Positions 47,801 through 56,036 of a DNA stretch of 64,000 nucleotides are shown here, in pieces; the first letter of the stretch is position 1; each line of letters opens with the position of its first letter. A model generated the notes under the pieces. It was not told the origin of the DNA. It searched no databases and saw only the letters and a list, made by a program, of their open reading frames with translations. Source of the DNA: Uloborus plumipes. Taxonomy: Eukaryota; Arthropoda; Arachnida; Araneae; Uloboridae. The DNA lies in contig JAXGGA010005121.1 in assembly GCA_038373865.1 (NCBI GenBank), positions 17,075 through 81,074 of the forward strand, written 5' to 3'. Both the position numbers and the translations under genes were made by a program.

Positions 47801-50800
47801 GTCTTTTGAATTATTTATAGTGTTTCTTCTTTCTAATTTTAATTCCTTAAAATTATTTTATTTTATAGCGTTTTTTTAAAAATATTTTAAAGTGCATTCA
47901 AATTACAGGGTCTGTTTTTTTTTACCTTTAGAGCACACAACTAGTAACTTTATAAATAAATTCTTAAATTAGCAAGTAAAGAAAAACTGCAACACACAAC
48001 ATACCTCTGACCATCAACAGTGCATATACTGACACCCCAATAATCTGGATTGTACTTTGCTAATTGAGGAATATAAGAAGCAACCTAGAACAAAAAAAAA
48101 ATGTAAGTACTATTCAGAGAGAGAGAGAGAGAAAAAAAAACCAAAAACAATGACAATATAGTAGAGTATTGAAAATTTGAGTTTCGAAAGTGTGAGATTC
48201 CGGTTAATTTGGGGTGTTTTATTAAAGTTTTAAGGCATACCTTTAAGAGCTAAAAAAAATAACTTGCATTAAATCTACATATCAAAATACTTTGCAACTA
48301 CAAAACTTCCTCAAATACACAGGGCCTAATTAACACACGGTCCAGCAGGTTAATGGACCTGGGCACCACAATTTTAGGGGAACCAAAATAGAGTCTCTTT
48401 GTGTCATTTCCCCCTCTTTTTGGTACCAGCACTTTAAAAATGGCCGATTTTTTTTGCGAGAGAGGCACCAAATTTTTGCCAGGAACTGGGCAGTACTTTG
48501 GCTTAGTCGGGCCTGCAAATACATACAATGAAGCAATGAAAAAGTATTGAGGAGTTGGTGTCAATAATACTCGCCAAGTGTCAACTTTCTTCGACTTTTA
48601 GAGATGAAGTAAGATATGCACATCTAATTGGAGATAACAATTAGATGTGAAAAACGTGAATTTAATATTATTTTACCCCTTAGGTCTCTCAAAAAGTGTC
48701 CAGTTTCAATTGCTAAGTATTTTTTGAATAATCTGAATTTTCAATAATTTAAGGTAGCATAAGCCCTAATCACCTCAGATTTTGAGACTGCACTGTAATA
48801 ACAATCAGAATATTGTAAAATTTTTTTTGAATTTTAAAGATCTCTATTATCTTTATCAAAATAAAACTAAAAATATTAAAGAAACTAACTTTGCCACCTG
48901 TGTTCACTTTACATTTCCAGTAAAAATCCTCCACGCATTTTACAAAGTCTTGGAAATCTTGAATAACAAAATGATTACGAAAAGCTCTGCTTATGAGAAC
49001 AATATTTTCTTTTATTACTCTGAAAAAAATAAAGAGAGTTATTAAACAACAGTAATAAAATTACTTCAGAGAGCATCATTCTTTACAAGATAAAGTTCCG
49101 AATAAATATAGTAATTTTTTGCGTACAATCCACTGATTATCAGCTTAAGAACTTGAAAACAGAGGCAAGGAAAACTAATTTGCTACCAACATTCTGACCA
49201 ATAAAATGGTTACGAATTACAAGGAACTATTTTTTTTTCTTAGATAACTTAAGTCTTATGTCTGAAGCTCATAGGCGTAGCGTGACCAAAAGTTTTGGGG
49301 GGGGGGGGGCATAGGTCTTGAATTTTTGGAGTGCAGGCGGAGCATTTGCCCCTTAGATTTTTCGTTAGAGGAAAATTCGTTTTTACCTTTCCGATGAATT
49401 ATGCACACAATTAATCAAACTTTTTTTTTCCCCAGTTACCAGTTACTACCAGGGCAGATTTAGATTCAACGATTAGTAATCGAAGCATGAGAGAGGAGGG
49501 AAGGGAGAGAAAAATACTATGCATGAAAAATTTCTGAAATGAGGCATATTTCATAAAGTTATTTTAAGAGTAAAACTAAAAGTCTCATGTGATCTAACGG
49601 TTGGGAACACTGTCTTTGACCATAGTGACCGAACTCGATATCTAAGATGGGAAGAAATAGACCACTTATTCCAAAAAAAAAAAGAGAGAGAGGGAAAAAA
49701 ATAGTCGTGCAAAACACTCATTAAAATTATAAAAACACAGTTAAAGCAAAATAATAGTAAACAATTATATAAATTTAAATTGTAGCTTTCAAAAAAAGAA
49801 TACAGCAACATATTAGTTAAAATAAATACATTCATTAAATTTTTGCAAATTATCAGCCAGGAAAAAGTCATATTACAATGACACAACTTGAAAAGATTCA
49901 AAAACGAGTTTGAAAAAAAAAGCAATTGGTACCAAAAACGATTATTTATAAATATAAGCCTAAGTATTCTTGCTTGCCATAGCATTTAAGTGAAAAGTTT
50001 ATAAATCAAGTTTGAGACAAGACTTATACATTCAGATTATCTACTCCTACACAAATTACATAATGCAAAATAGCTTTTAGACGAGAATAAATGATGTATT
50101 TTGTTGCATTATTCATTGTAAGACTTTGGTAGTTACTTTCGTGCATTTAGCACTTAATTTCTTTCTGATATGATTATGAATGACAAATGCTTGAAAGAAA
50201 CATTTAGAAATTTAATTTTTTGATTTATGAAGAAAGATAATTAAATCCTATACAGAAATTCCATGGTTTAATTTAAAAATTTTTTTTTTCATTGCATTAT
50301 ATGGCAGTGAGATAAAAAAAGGGGGGGGGGGGATCGTGCATCTTTTTTCATTTCTCTCTCCCCTTCTTTCCCTCTCTTACAATAATCCAGATTTCGAGAA
50401 AATAGTATTTTCAAATTAAAATTATTTTTTAGCGTAGTTAATAGTTACATCAAACTAAAAAAAATATGCCTTAAAAGGGATCATACAAAATAGTATGATT
50501 TTATGCTTTTATACTTCTCTAAATTATTATTTTAGTAATGCCACAAACATCCTTTCCAGGGGTCACAATAAAATGTGACTCCTGGAAAGAGAACGGGGGA
50601 GGGGGAAAAACATCCACAGAGGCCTTGCATTTAACAATACTGGCAATCCCAAGGACTGTTTTAGGCAAAAAAAAAAAAAAATCTTTCAGACAGTAATTTT
50701 GGCTCATAAATGGAAATAATCTTTCTTGTGATTTTCGTCACCCAATTTCGGGAAAAATTTGGTGCCGAACACTGAAAATTGCGACGGAGAGCCGGAATTC

Positions 50801-51164
50801 CTCCGTGCCTCCCCCCCCCTGCTTCACCCACACGTGGGTAATAATTCAAAGATAAAATAAAGGAAAATAACTGCAAATGATATTCTGACGATTAGTTTCG
50901 GTCTGATTTCGGAAAATTTCAGGTTTCAAAGAAAAAGTTTCCAACAAGTTGGGGGGGGGGGCACGTCCCCCCCCCTGACACTACGCTTATGCTGAAGCTA
51001 AACTATCAGAAGCAAAATAATACTAACTTATTAAAATTTTCCTTGTCCAAACTTATTGCATCGGGAGATCCCATGTCTTGTCTCTCCTTGTGTATTGCTC
51101 TTAATTTTGTAATCATTTCTTTCAAGCGAGGATCACTTTTTCTTAACCCAGTGGCAGACAAAGC
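21585..51164 (-). CDS. GLS: Glutaminase (GLS family), thirteen exons, 5' end not found
   Basis: Thirteen exons (51028-51164, 48890-49019, 48005-48084, 41126-41289, 39607-39677, 38160-38192, 35510-35568, 33937-34054, 28345-28521, 24875-25006, 24129-24283, 23003-23143, 21585-21777) join with matching phases into 1590 bases, 529 residues plus stop. The enzyme hydrolyses glutamine to glutamate and ammonia, in mitochondria in animals. Order: EF-hand-like N-terminal part ([13 protein letters not shown] type), the serine-dependent catalytic domain, and two C-terminal ankyrin repeats. Residues matching the human active site with exact spacing are Tyr93, Ser130, Lys133 (SSGK), Asn179, Tyr262, Tyr314 and Val332. 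The activation-loop motif GLPAKSGV is present. The targeting peptide and first exon(s) lie upstream, outside the window or unrecognised. All introns are GT-AG; donors are GTAAGT-like, GTTAGT or GTAT. Confidence 0.97.
21895..22550 (+). repeat. Decayed copy of repeat R2
   Basis: It has the same block order as 4380-5175: repeated GAGATATAG / TCTATGGTCCA units, then GCAGCCACAAACATACAGAC, then ATGGTTAAAATGGAATTAGC and AATATAGAAGTA. Much diverged. It lies in GLS intron 12 (21778-23002). Confidence 0.65.
23003..23143 (-). CDS. GLS: GLS exon 12
   Basis: It encodes [20 protein letters not shown] then [15 protein letters not shown], the first ankyrin repeat. Acceptor CCTTACAG, donor GTAGTG. Confidence 0.96.
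23144..24128 (-). other. GLS intron 11
   Basis: AT-rich. It holds a short dispersed repeat at 23870-23955, shared with 42437-42530, and a G13 tract near 24035. Nothing else was recognised. Confidence 0.6.
23870..23955 (+). repeat. Short dispersed repeat, shared with 42437-42530
   Basis: Both copies read TACCTGGTTCGACTT then CAGTTCATTGG and GGAGAAAGAAGCAGGACAT, and end ATACTCAGTTTTTA-TATAAGTA. This looks like a 3' end of a retroposon. Direct orientation. Confidence 0.7.
24129..24283 (-). CDS. GLS: GLS exon 11
   Basis: It encodes [16 protein letters not shown] then KRDPRRQ and [14 protein letters not shown]. Acceptor ATATTTTCAG, donor GTAAGA. Confidence 0.97.
24875..25006 (-). CDS. GLS: GLS exon 10
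   Basis: It begins [20 protein letters not shown], the gating/activation loop, and continues [19 protein letters not shown]. Acceptor ATTTCAG, donor GTATGT. Confidence 0.97.
25375..26592 (-). mobile_element. Tc1-type (DD36E) transposon, apparently complete
   Basis: 1218 bp, flanked by TA (25373-25374 and 26593-26594). Terminal inverted repeats of about 27 bp, starting CACTGAAGTGACAAAAGTCA, look identical at both ends. It contains one uninterrupted transposase frame. Perfect ends plus an open frame suggest recent activity. Confidence 0.97.
25406..26452 (-). CDS. Tc1/mariner-superfamily transposase, intact, DD36E
   Basis: 348 residues, no stops, the usual length for the group (about 340). The N-terminal paired-like helix-turn-helix half includes [16 protein letters not shown] (34-49). 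A GRPP linker follows at 62-65, then a second helical half ([10 protein letters not shown]). Catalytic residues are Asp157 (WSDESRF), Asp248 (MDDNAPCH) and Glu285 (MNPIEHLW). I count 36 residues between the second Asp and the Glu. That spacing differs from DD34E of classical Tc1 and fits the DD36E group described as Incomer; the subgroup is inferred from spacing only. The enzyme cuts and pastes at TA. Confidence 0.96.
   Translation of the reverse strand: MMMTARRELTDFERGMLVGARRMGHAISEIVREFNIPRSTVSRVCREYEISGITSHHGQRSGRPPALKDRDRRRLQRVVNSNRQATLRQITVEINVGRTMDVSARTVRRNLDFLGYSSRRPTRVPLLTERHRLQRLSWAREHIGWSLDEWKTVAWSDESRFQLVRADGRVRVWRRPHEAMDPNCQQGTVQAGGGSVMVWAVCSWHGLGPLVRLDRTLTGNAYVQLLGDHLQPFMDFMYPNNDGIFMDDNAPCHRATTVRNWFEENSGQFQRMIWPPRSPDMNPIEHLWDTIERSVRAQNPAPSTLSQLWTSIETAWLNIPAEDFQRLVESMPRRVVALRRAKGGPTEY
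28345..28521 (-). CDS. GLS: GLS exon 9
   Basis: It encodes [20 protein letters not shown] then GGICPITG and [17 protein letters not shown], the core of the catalytic domain. Acceptor TTTTTTTGTAG, donor GTAAGT. Confidence 0.97.
28979..29781 (+). repeat. Duplicated segment, copy A
   Basis: About 800 bp, almost identical to 30003-33483 once the transposon at 30473-33146 is removed. I counted about seven base differences. It has the uninterrupted site TTAATATCTACAACCC where copy B holds the transposon. Confidence 0.95.
29778..30000 (+). repeat. Templated insert between duplicated segments
   Basis: About 223 bp nearly identical and co-oriented with 40806-41029. Words such as TCAATTCTGCATCAACTTTC and CTTAAGGAGTTTCAAGGACC are the same in both. 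The left junction shows short shared sequence (CATTTATTT). Confidence 0.93.
30485..30887 (+). promoter_or_regulatory. Subterminal repeated word, four of five copies
   Basis: GGTTGCGGTCGTTTCA occurs at 30485-30500, 30662-30677, 30851-30866 and 30872-30887, all in the same orientation. A fifth copy with one change (GTTACA) is at 32773-32788. Spacing is about 177, 189 and 21 bp. These are probable transposase binding sites. Confidence 0.75.
31559..32359 (-). CDS. Transposase-like protein with DDD signature, partial
   Basis: 266 residues without a stop. Candidate catalytic Asps are Asp88 (VDFSENY), Asp167 ([11 protein letters not shown]) and Asp208 ([11 protein letters not shown]). I recall similar proteins as abundant uncharacterised proteins in hydra and arthropod genomes. 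Upstream of the ATG the frame stays open through LFARKC (C-x-x-C with MEC) to an A-run, where a TAA/TGA pair stands. The N-terminal zinc-finger part is therefore probably lost or frameshifted. Full-length relatives would be clearly longer, so this copy is likely inactive. Confidence 0.75.
   Translation of the reverse strand: MECKNNALSLISGCKKNLDKMVEWRKWADVEGHMKIVVESGSFSDLLEQIMKQLRAFLVHCFVKHMQQQHFRSCKESVSQLEAVLQVDFSENYTAKLQDELQTLHWDHQQVTIFTAVAWVHNHHYSFAVVSDDLKYGKYAVFVFLKHILKSLLELEPSLKHVSIFSDGCAAQFKNKFTLSNLCFMEDDYGVSGDWSFFATSHGKGAVDGVGGIVKRTVWNNVRNRRWVVTNAIEFAHCARERLKNIKVLFISSKEIKSEKQMLNSR
33937..34054 (-). CDS. GLS: GLS exon 8
   Basis: It encodes [20 protein letters not shown], then [19 protein letters not shown]. 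Acceptor TTTTTTCCATAG, donor GTTAGT. Confidence 0.97.
34055..35509 (-). other. GLS intron 7
   Basis: AT-rich; no element or exon recognised. Confidence 0.6.
35510..35568 (-). CDS. GLS: GLS exon 7
   Basis: A 59-base exon encoding [19 protein letters not shown] plus AC of a Thr codon. Acceptor TTTTTCTCTAG, donor GTATGC. Confidence 0.94.
36681..36708. repeat. (AAT)n microsatellite
   Basis: About nine uninterrupted AAT units. Confidence 0.95.
37207..37482. repeat. Palindromic element with about 105-bp arms
   Basis: Arms 37210-37312 and 37370-37475 are near-perfect inverted copies (AATTGAATCGTTTATTTCG... and ...CGAAATAAACGATTCAATT) around a spacer of about 57 bp. It would fold into one long hairpin. 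No coding capacity; a foldback MITE is the simplest reading. Confidence 0.85.
38160..38192 (-). CDS. GLS: GLS exon 6 (33-base exon)
   Basis: It encodes [11 protein letters not shown], corresponding to the human segment ending EKFDY. Acceptor GTTTTTCAG, donor GTAAGT. Its length of 33 keeps phase 0. Confidence 0.92.
38799..38842. repeat. Poly(A) tract, 44 bases
   Basis: Uninterrupted A run in GLS intron 5. No retroposon body was recognised upstream of it. A similar A35 run lies at 60093-60127. Confidence 0.9.
39607..39677 (-). CDS. GLS: GLS exon 5
   Basis: It encodes [23 protein letters not shown], including the substrate-binding Asn179 in NAGAI. Acceptor TCATGAACAG, donor GTACTT. Confidence 0.96.
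40806..41029 (+). repeat. Source copy of the 223-bp templated insert
   Basis: Matches 29778-30000 in the same orientation with about two differences. It lies in GLS intron 4, about 100 bases from exon 4. Confidence 0.93.
41126..41289 (-). CDS. GLS: GLS exon 4
   Basis: It encodes [20 protein letters not shown] with the catalytic Ser130-x-x-Lys133, then [20 protein letters not shown]. Acceptor TATGCAAAAG, donor GTAAGT. Confidence 0.97.
41818..42185 (+). repeat. Retroposon 3'-end-like repeat (RTE-type)
   Basis: It starts CTAGCTGCATGGCCCAGCGC and ends GTTCCTGAGATTAGCGCATT...CAAACAAACTCTCTTCAGC. That ending is widespread in arthropod RTE-type LINE/SINE tails as I remember them. It runs up to TATATATTATAAG. 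No open frame. Confidence 0.5.
42437..42530 (+). repeat. Second copy of the short repeat at 23870-23955
   Basis: Same order of words as at 23870 (TACCTGGTTCGACTT ... ATACTCAGTTTTTAATATAAGTAG). It ends just before the hAT element. Confidence 0.7.
42540..46513. mobile_element. Large hAT-type element without an intact transposase
   Basis: 3974 bp. The ends CACGGGCGTCG and CGACGCCCATG are flanked by the perfect 8-bp duplication TTTACAAT (42532-42539 and 46514-46521). G10 and C13 tracts and CCCCCTCAAT / CCCCTCAATG words lie just inside the ends. No hAT transposase frame was found; the inside is decayed or foreign. A second inverted-repeat element lies at 44662-45620. Confidence 0.88.
44662..45620. 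mobile_element. Nested element with 32-bp perfect inverted ends
   Basis: 44662-44693 (starts ATTCCGACGAAAATGGTACA) is repeated exactly in reverse at 45589-45620. The word AACAGAGTGGACA occurs three times in direct orientation (44848, 45004, 45176). A 26-bp tandem repeat lies near 45343-45400. No clear target duplication and no open frame. Confidence 0.8.
48005..48084 (-). CDS. GLS: GLS exon 3
   Basis: It encodes [26 protein letters not shown] with Tyr93 of the active site. Acceptor TTGTTCTAG, donor GTATGT. Confidence 0.97.
48320..48515. mobile_element. hAT-type MITE, 196 bp
   Basis: The ends are CAGGGCCTAATTAACAC and TTAGTCGGGCCTG. Perfect 8-bp duplication CAAATACA (48312-48319 and 48516-48523). 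It lies in GLS intron 2 (48085-48889). Confidence 0.9.
48618..48648. repeat. Short perfect hairpin
   Basis: CACATCTAATTG, 7-base loop, CAATTAGATGTG: a 12-bp stem. Function unknown. Confidence 0.7.
48890..49019 (-). CDS. GLS: GLS exon 2
   Basis: It encodes [22 protein letters not shown], corresponding to NIVLLTQAFRRKFVIPDF in human from memory, and ends CKVNTGGK. Acceptor TATTTTTTTCAG, donor GTTAGT. Confidence 0.95.
49270..50991. mobile_element. hAT-type element, 1722 bp
   Basis: The ends are CATAGGCGTAGCGTGACC and CACTACGCTTATG. Perfect 8-bp duplication CTGAAGCT (49262-49269 and 50992-50999). G tracts sit inside both ends. No transposase frame recognised. It fills most of GLS intron 1 as seen here. 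Confidence 0.9.
51028..51164 (-). CDS. GLS: GLS exon 1 of the part seen
   Basis: It encodes [22 protein letters not shown], then [12 protein letters not shown]. Acceptor GTATTTCAG, so at least one more exon lies upstream. Donor GTTAGT; the AA left over joins A of the next exon to give Lys. Confidence 0.95.
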
Positions 51165-52422
51165 CTGAAATACAAATTTAAAATAAGAGCACACAAAATT
51201 TACGTAATAATATACAGATAACATTATTTCAGTTCAAACACTATATAATCTCATAGGTTAAGCAAATACAGGATCAATTTTTGAAATACCAGGTGTTTAC
51301 TAAAACAACTAAATCAAAATAGCACATAAATAAATATGATGATATGGTACACATTTGTTGTTGCAGACAAAAATTGTTACACTGGTTAGAACAGGGATGA
51401 AAACAGATCAAAATCAAAAAAGAGGAAAAATTGTTTAGTATTCAGATTCTTAGTATCATACATGTGATTACTTTCAAAAAAATTTGGCTGAAAATATTTG
51501 ACATAAGTGATTGGTTGGTCCAACAAGCAAATGGCCTTTTAAATGCATTTAATAAAAAATTTTAGTAAACATTTTTTATTTTTAACTTTTATCATTTTGG
51601 TTTCTCTAACTCTGTTTTATTTTGTTTAATTTTTTATATTTTCAAATCGAAATTTCTAACCAAAACCAAACAAGCGAAGAATGCTCTCTTTTATAAAGCA
51701 GGATATATCGCTGTCTTTTACTTCGTCTAGAGATCGTGGAAATTTTAAATGGAATGAAAATTTTAGAGCAGAATGGAAATTTTTTAAAGCAGATTGGTAA
51801 AAGAACGGGACTACGTTTTACGAATCAAATTGGCTGAATTCCGCCAATTGGCTGAAGAATCACATGTATGTAGTATTCAGATAGATTGTTTAAAAATATT
51901 ATAATGAATCACATTCATGCGAGATTTAATCTTAATTTGTGAAATGAAATCTTGAGTAAAATCAGCAGATTGAAGGCATTTTTAACTATTTTTAAAACAA
52001 TTGCACATTTCCTATTTCTTTTTAAGTCATCCACCACATTGTAGAAACCAAGAAGAAAAACGGAGGGGGGGGGGGGGTCAATTTTAGATGAATTAGATAT
52101 GTGTTCTTCAAGAAATAAATTCTCTAACTAATATTGCATGAGTTTCAGTTATTTTGATAAATCATAACGATCAAAATAATTTTAATTTTTTCGACTAAGA
52201 TCTCTAATATTTTAACATGAATTTTCTTAATTTCTACTCCCTACAACAGAAACATGTTTTTGGCAGCATGCCGAAATAGAAAGCATAGTTTTGCCGATAA
52301 TTGCATATAATTCTTGAGGCTTCAATCCTGCTGCATCCGAAAAATATTTCCATTACTTTGGAAGTTGGAAGTATTTTCAACCTCTACAACTTTAAATGAA
52401 CTTATTTTAAGCTTTATTTTAA
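51165..52422 (-). other. Presumed GLS intron, non-coding
   Basis: No exon or transposon recognised. It contains a G14 tract near 52063 and a possible older inverted fragment around 51740-51850. Confidence 0.5.
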
Positions 52423-52654
52423 CCTTTTGGATCCAGGCTGTTTTTTAGAAATTTTTCTTTCGACGCAGGTAGTACGACAGTTGAACCACAGATTTCTTTT
52501 CCATTGAAAAGAGAAGGTATAAACTGTCGTACCAGACGTATAAAACCTTGAAAAAATCCCCGGCTCCAAAGGGTTCGAGTGAAAATCTCAACCCTGTCCT
52601 CTAAAAAAAAAAGAGAGTTACGGTACAGCATGTGCACCACCCGGCTCCTAAAGG
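52423..52654. mobile_element. piggyBac-type MITE, 232 bp
   Basis: The ends CCTTTTGGATCCAGG and CCCGGCTCCTAAAGG stand between TTAA (52419-52422) and TTAA (52655-52658). Inside is a hairpin with GTACGACAGTT / AACTGTCGTAC. Confidence 0.85.
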
Positions 52655-52910
52655 TTAATGAATGATTTTTTTTTTTTTTTCAAACTTGATACAATATTAA
52701 GTTTCAGATCGCGGAAGAAAAAAAAATACAAGGAACGAAAACTCGCGGATCCGCGGAAGATTTTCATCCTTGTTAGAAAGTCCTTGATATCTTTCCACTT
52801 AATACATGTTTGTTTTTACCTAAAATACTGATGAATTCTTGTTTCACTTTCGCTTTTTTCTTTTTTACAAATATTGATCTGACTTTTCTTGCTTTAGGCA
52901 TTGTATTTAT

Positions 52911-53470
52911 TAAGGCTCGACCGATGCATCAGCGCCGATAGTTGAAATTTTTTCCATCGGCATCGGCCGCCGATGCTAACATGGAAAAAACATCCACCCA
53001 TCGGCCTCAAATACATCTAAATGCCGATGTTTTTTTTTTTTTTTTTTTTAAGTTTTCTTAACAGGGAATTCTATTTTCTCTAGTTTTTAATTCCCAATTA
53101 AAAGTATGTTCAGTATGTGGGTTGAAATCGGGCAGTAAATGGGACCAACACAGTTCTGGGGTTTGGAATTTTCAGAATCGGACAGATACCGAAATTTTCA
53201 CAACACAGCAGACATTTTCCGAGTGATTGCTTTGATGCGAATTTTAAGAACTACAGTAAAACCTTTGAATAACGGAAACGGAAGTTTTGTCCGTTATTGG
53301 GAGGTGTTCGCTATTAGGGAGGATTATGCTATTTGAGATTTTACCTATTAGTTTAATGCAGAATTATAATATTGAATATGTACCATTGCCATCTTGCACT
53401 ACGATACTGATAATCTGTGTATCTTGTACTTTTAAATGCTAGCGTGCCTTTTCATTGCATTATTTGGATC
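52911..53470 (-). mobile_element. Solo end of a hAT-like family (GGCTCGACCGATG), inverted to 60890-62411
   Basis: It starts TAAGGCTCGACCGATGCATC and matches in reverse the right 0.6 kb of the element ending at 62411, including GAATCGGACAGATACCGAAA and a pogo-like stretch ACAGTAAAACC near 53252. It keeps an empty site for the 61205-62095 insertion. No matching opposite end in the right orientation was found. Confidence 0.75.
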
Positions 53471-53730
53471 CCCCACCCCCCCACCTAATCTGTTTTACCC
53501 CATCTTCAGGGTTGCCACAGGAAAAATGTCACAAAAAAGTAGCAAAAGTCGCCTAAAAAGGTTTAAAAAGTTGCAAAAAAGTTGCTTTTAAAATAAAAAG
53601 AAGTTGCATAAAAAGTAGCCATGAAAAAAAAAAAAAAGGTGCAAAGACACTGAATAGAAACATGTGACAAGCTAAACTGAATCATGAGTAATGCTTTAAA
53701 ACAAGTTCAGAAAATAGACATATTTTGAAC

Positions 53731-54962
53731 TAGAGATGGAACGAAGCTTCGGCCGGGCCGAAGCTTCGGTCTGGCCGAAGCATGAGTTTCGATTCGGCCA
53801 CTTCGGCTGCTCCGGCCTGAAATTTATGCAGCGAATGAAAGATAAGTAAAAAAGAATGCATAATAGGGTAAGTGCTCCAGTAGTCGGCCAGTCTCCAGTA
53901 GTCGGCCACAATGACAAAAACTCCTCATAAATAGTACATTTTTAATTCAAAATCAGATATGACGCATTCACACATTCATGTACTTATCCTCAATCATCAA
54001 CCAGTGGCAGTTAAGTTTCGGGTACTTTTTCTTGAATTAGTAATGAGTCATTTCATTTTGAATGGTGTGCCCGTCATCCAAGATTGCGATTCTGCTTATT
54101 TTTCAGGTAAGATGATTCTGTGGCCGACTACTGGAGCATTTACTAGTGTTGACAACAGCTTGGATTTTAACGTAATTTTTTTTTTAATTTCTGAAACAAG
54201 TAGATGATTCACTATCAGAAAGGTTCATCCTAAAGTTGCACCTTGTTTTTGTTACTGTATTGATAGCTGAAAGTTCTAGGTTAGTCAAGATCAACAAAAG
54301 ATCTCTTAAATTGCCGACTACGGGTGCTTTTACCCTATATACCTATATATGCTTTTACACCTACTATTTTTTCGAATTCACCAAAAACTGAAGCATTTTG
54401 CATTAAGAATATTAAGATAAATATATAACACAACATAAACAGTAGTAGATTGGGAAGTTCTATGGTATAATACATGATCATATCAGTTGTTTTATTATAA
54501 AACATCAACTGAACTGCAGACTGAGCTTTTCATGTTCCAAGTAGAGCTTCCTACTACTAATTTGCAATACAAAAATAGTAATGTCGTCTTTTCTTGTACT
54601 AGCAGTACAAAGCAAAACAAAACAAGAAAACTTTTAATTAGTGAAATTAATTTAAGAATGACTCAGTAAGCTGAAAATGTTGTGTAATACTAAGAACATT
54701 AAAATAAAAACAACCAAAATAAAAATAAACTTTAATTAATGAAATCAATTTAAGAATGCCACAGTAAGCTGAAAATATTGTGTAACGCTAAGAATATTAA
54801 AACATATGGAGAAAAGTATAAAACTCTACGCATTTATTATGCATTTAATCCAAAAACTTCAATATGTGCGCCAGCCGAAGCTTCGGCCGAAGCTTCGGCC
54901 ATTAGTTGGCAGAAGCTTCGGTATTCGGCGCTTCGGCTAAATGCCGCTTCGTTCCATCTCTA
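53731..54962. mobile_element. hAT-type element with TAGAGATGGAACGAAGC ends
   Basis: 1232 bp with a terminal inverted repeat TAGAGATGGAACGAAGC. Its start resembles the Ac-type TAGGGATG end. Perfect 8-bp duplication TTTTGAAC (53723-53730 and 54963-54970). Just inside each end are several GCTTCGGCC / GGCCGAAGC words. It hosts a nested MITE at 53866-54335. Confidence 0.93.
53866..54335. mobile_element. TA-flanked MITE nested in the hAT element
   Basis: The ends are GGGTAAGTGCTCCAGTAGTC and GACTACGGGTGCTTTTACCC, with TA on both sides (53864-53865 and 54336-54337). Internal GTAGTCGGCCA copies occur in both orientations (53894-53910 and about 54120). Confidence 0.85.
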
Positions 54963-55194
54963 TTTTGAACTAATGCAATAGATAAAACGTACAAATGAGG
55001 AAAAAAACAACAAAAGAGTACAATCGAGGTTACTTACTTTACAAGACTGCTGCCCCCCCCCCCATTCAAAAGAACAAATAATAATATACTCATATACAGA
55101 AAAATTACTCCAAAAATCTATGTTTTTTACAGAAAAATGATTCTATCAAAGTAGTTTTCCTTTTGTTCACTAAGCAATTTAATTTATTTTCTCT

Positions 55195-55290
55195 TTCACT
55201 ATTCCTCAACTGTATATTGCTGAGCTATTCTAATACTTTCAATATCTTTTGCTTCAATAGCTGATTTTAGCCTCTGGTTTACCTATTTAA
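55195..55290 (-). pseudogene. Coiled-coil coding relic, downstream part
   Basis: On the minus strand VNQRLKSAIEAKDIESIRIA QQYTVEE is open for 27 codons and ends in TAG. It is in the same frame as the relic at 62412-62617 when the element 55291-62411 and one CTATTTAA copy are removed; a single TAG sits at the join. The protein is unrecognised. Confidence 0.4.
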
Positions 55291-56036
55291 TAAGGCTCGA
55301 CCGATGGCATTTTTTGGCCGATGGGCTGATGCCGATTGTTGGCCGATTGTTCAAAGTCGGCCGATGGCCGATGGCCGATTTTTTCCCTCTTCCATCGGCC
55401 GATGGCCGATGCCGATGGCCGATGGAAAAAAATCAAACAATTGAAAAAAAAATGCTTTTTATAAGAGATTTGATGGGTCATATATTCATTTCATTCTACT
55501 TCTTTTTCAGTCATTCAGATTTTCGCCTAAATTTCTATTATACTAGCAATCGACAAAAACTGAGACAGTGAAAAGTAGTAAGTTGAGAAATCAGTCGTTC
55601 GCGTTTTAAGCATTTTCTAGGACCAAAAAAATATTCAGTACATTGTAGAAACCTATGCAAGCTATAGCAGGGTCGGGATACCGGCGCGAATTGGCGCACA
55701 AAAGTTTTAAAGAGCTGCGAATCAGCGATCGTCGAAAGTTCACTATTTAAGTGCACTTATCAAAAAAGAAAATCCTCAAAAGTTTCTTCTTCGCATAATC
55801 AGCGGTCGAGAGTCAGCTTTTATGTCAAACATTTGGAAAAAAAAAAAAAAGAAAGAACAGTGCAAAAATTTTCATACAGCGCAAAATTGGAGATCGCGGA
55901 GTTTTGCGAACGGAAGCCGTTCTTTTTACGCAAAATTTCGGGAAAAAAAATGTGCAGAAAATTTCCTCTAGCGTATAGTCGGCGATCGTCGAAAATTCCC
56001 GGTTGGGCTCCGCTTTTTCTCTCTCATTTTCACTTA

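Larger units (their letters stand above)
41290..48004 (-). other. GLS intron 3
   Basis: A 6.7-kb intron with a retroposon-like repeat (41818-42185), a short repeat (42437-42530) and a large hAT-type element (42540-46513). In 46522-48004 I see no named feature. Confidence 0.75.

Noticed and set aside
52820..52910. Lys-rich minus open stretch starting MPKARKVRS
   Set aside because: It starts just at a transposon end and runs to a weak donor. Joining it to the relic at 62412 gives an early stop, while the pairing with 55290 has the perfect TSD.
53139..53336. Plus open frame with GPTQFWGLEFSESDRYRNFH, similar to one at 61946-62146
   Set aside because: The similarity reflects shared non-coding transposon arms; stops and shifts differ between copies.
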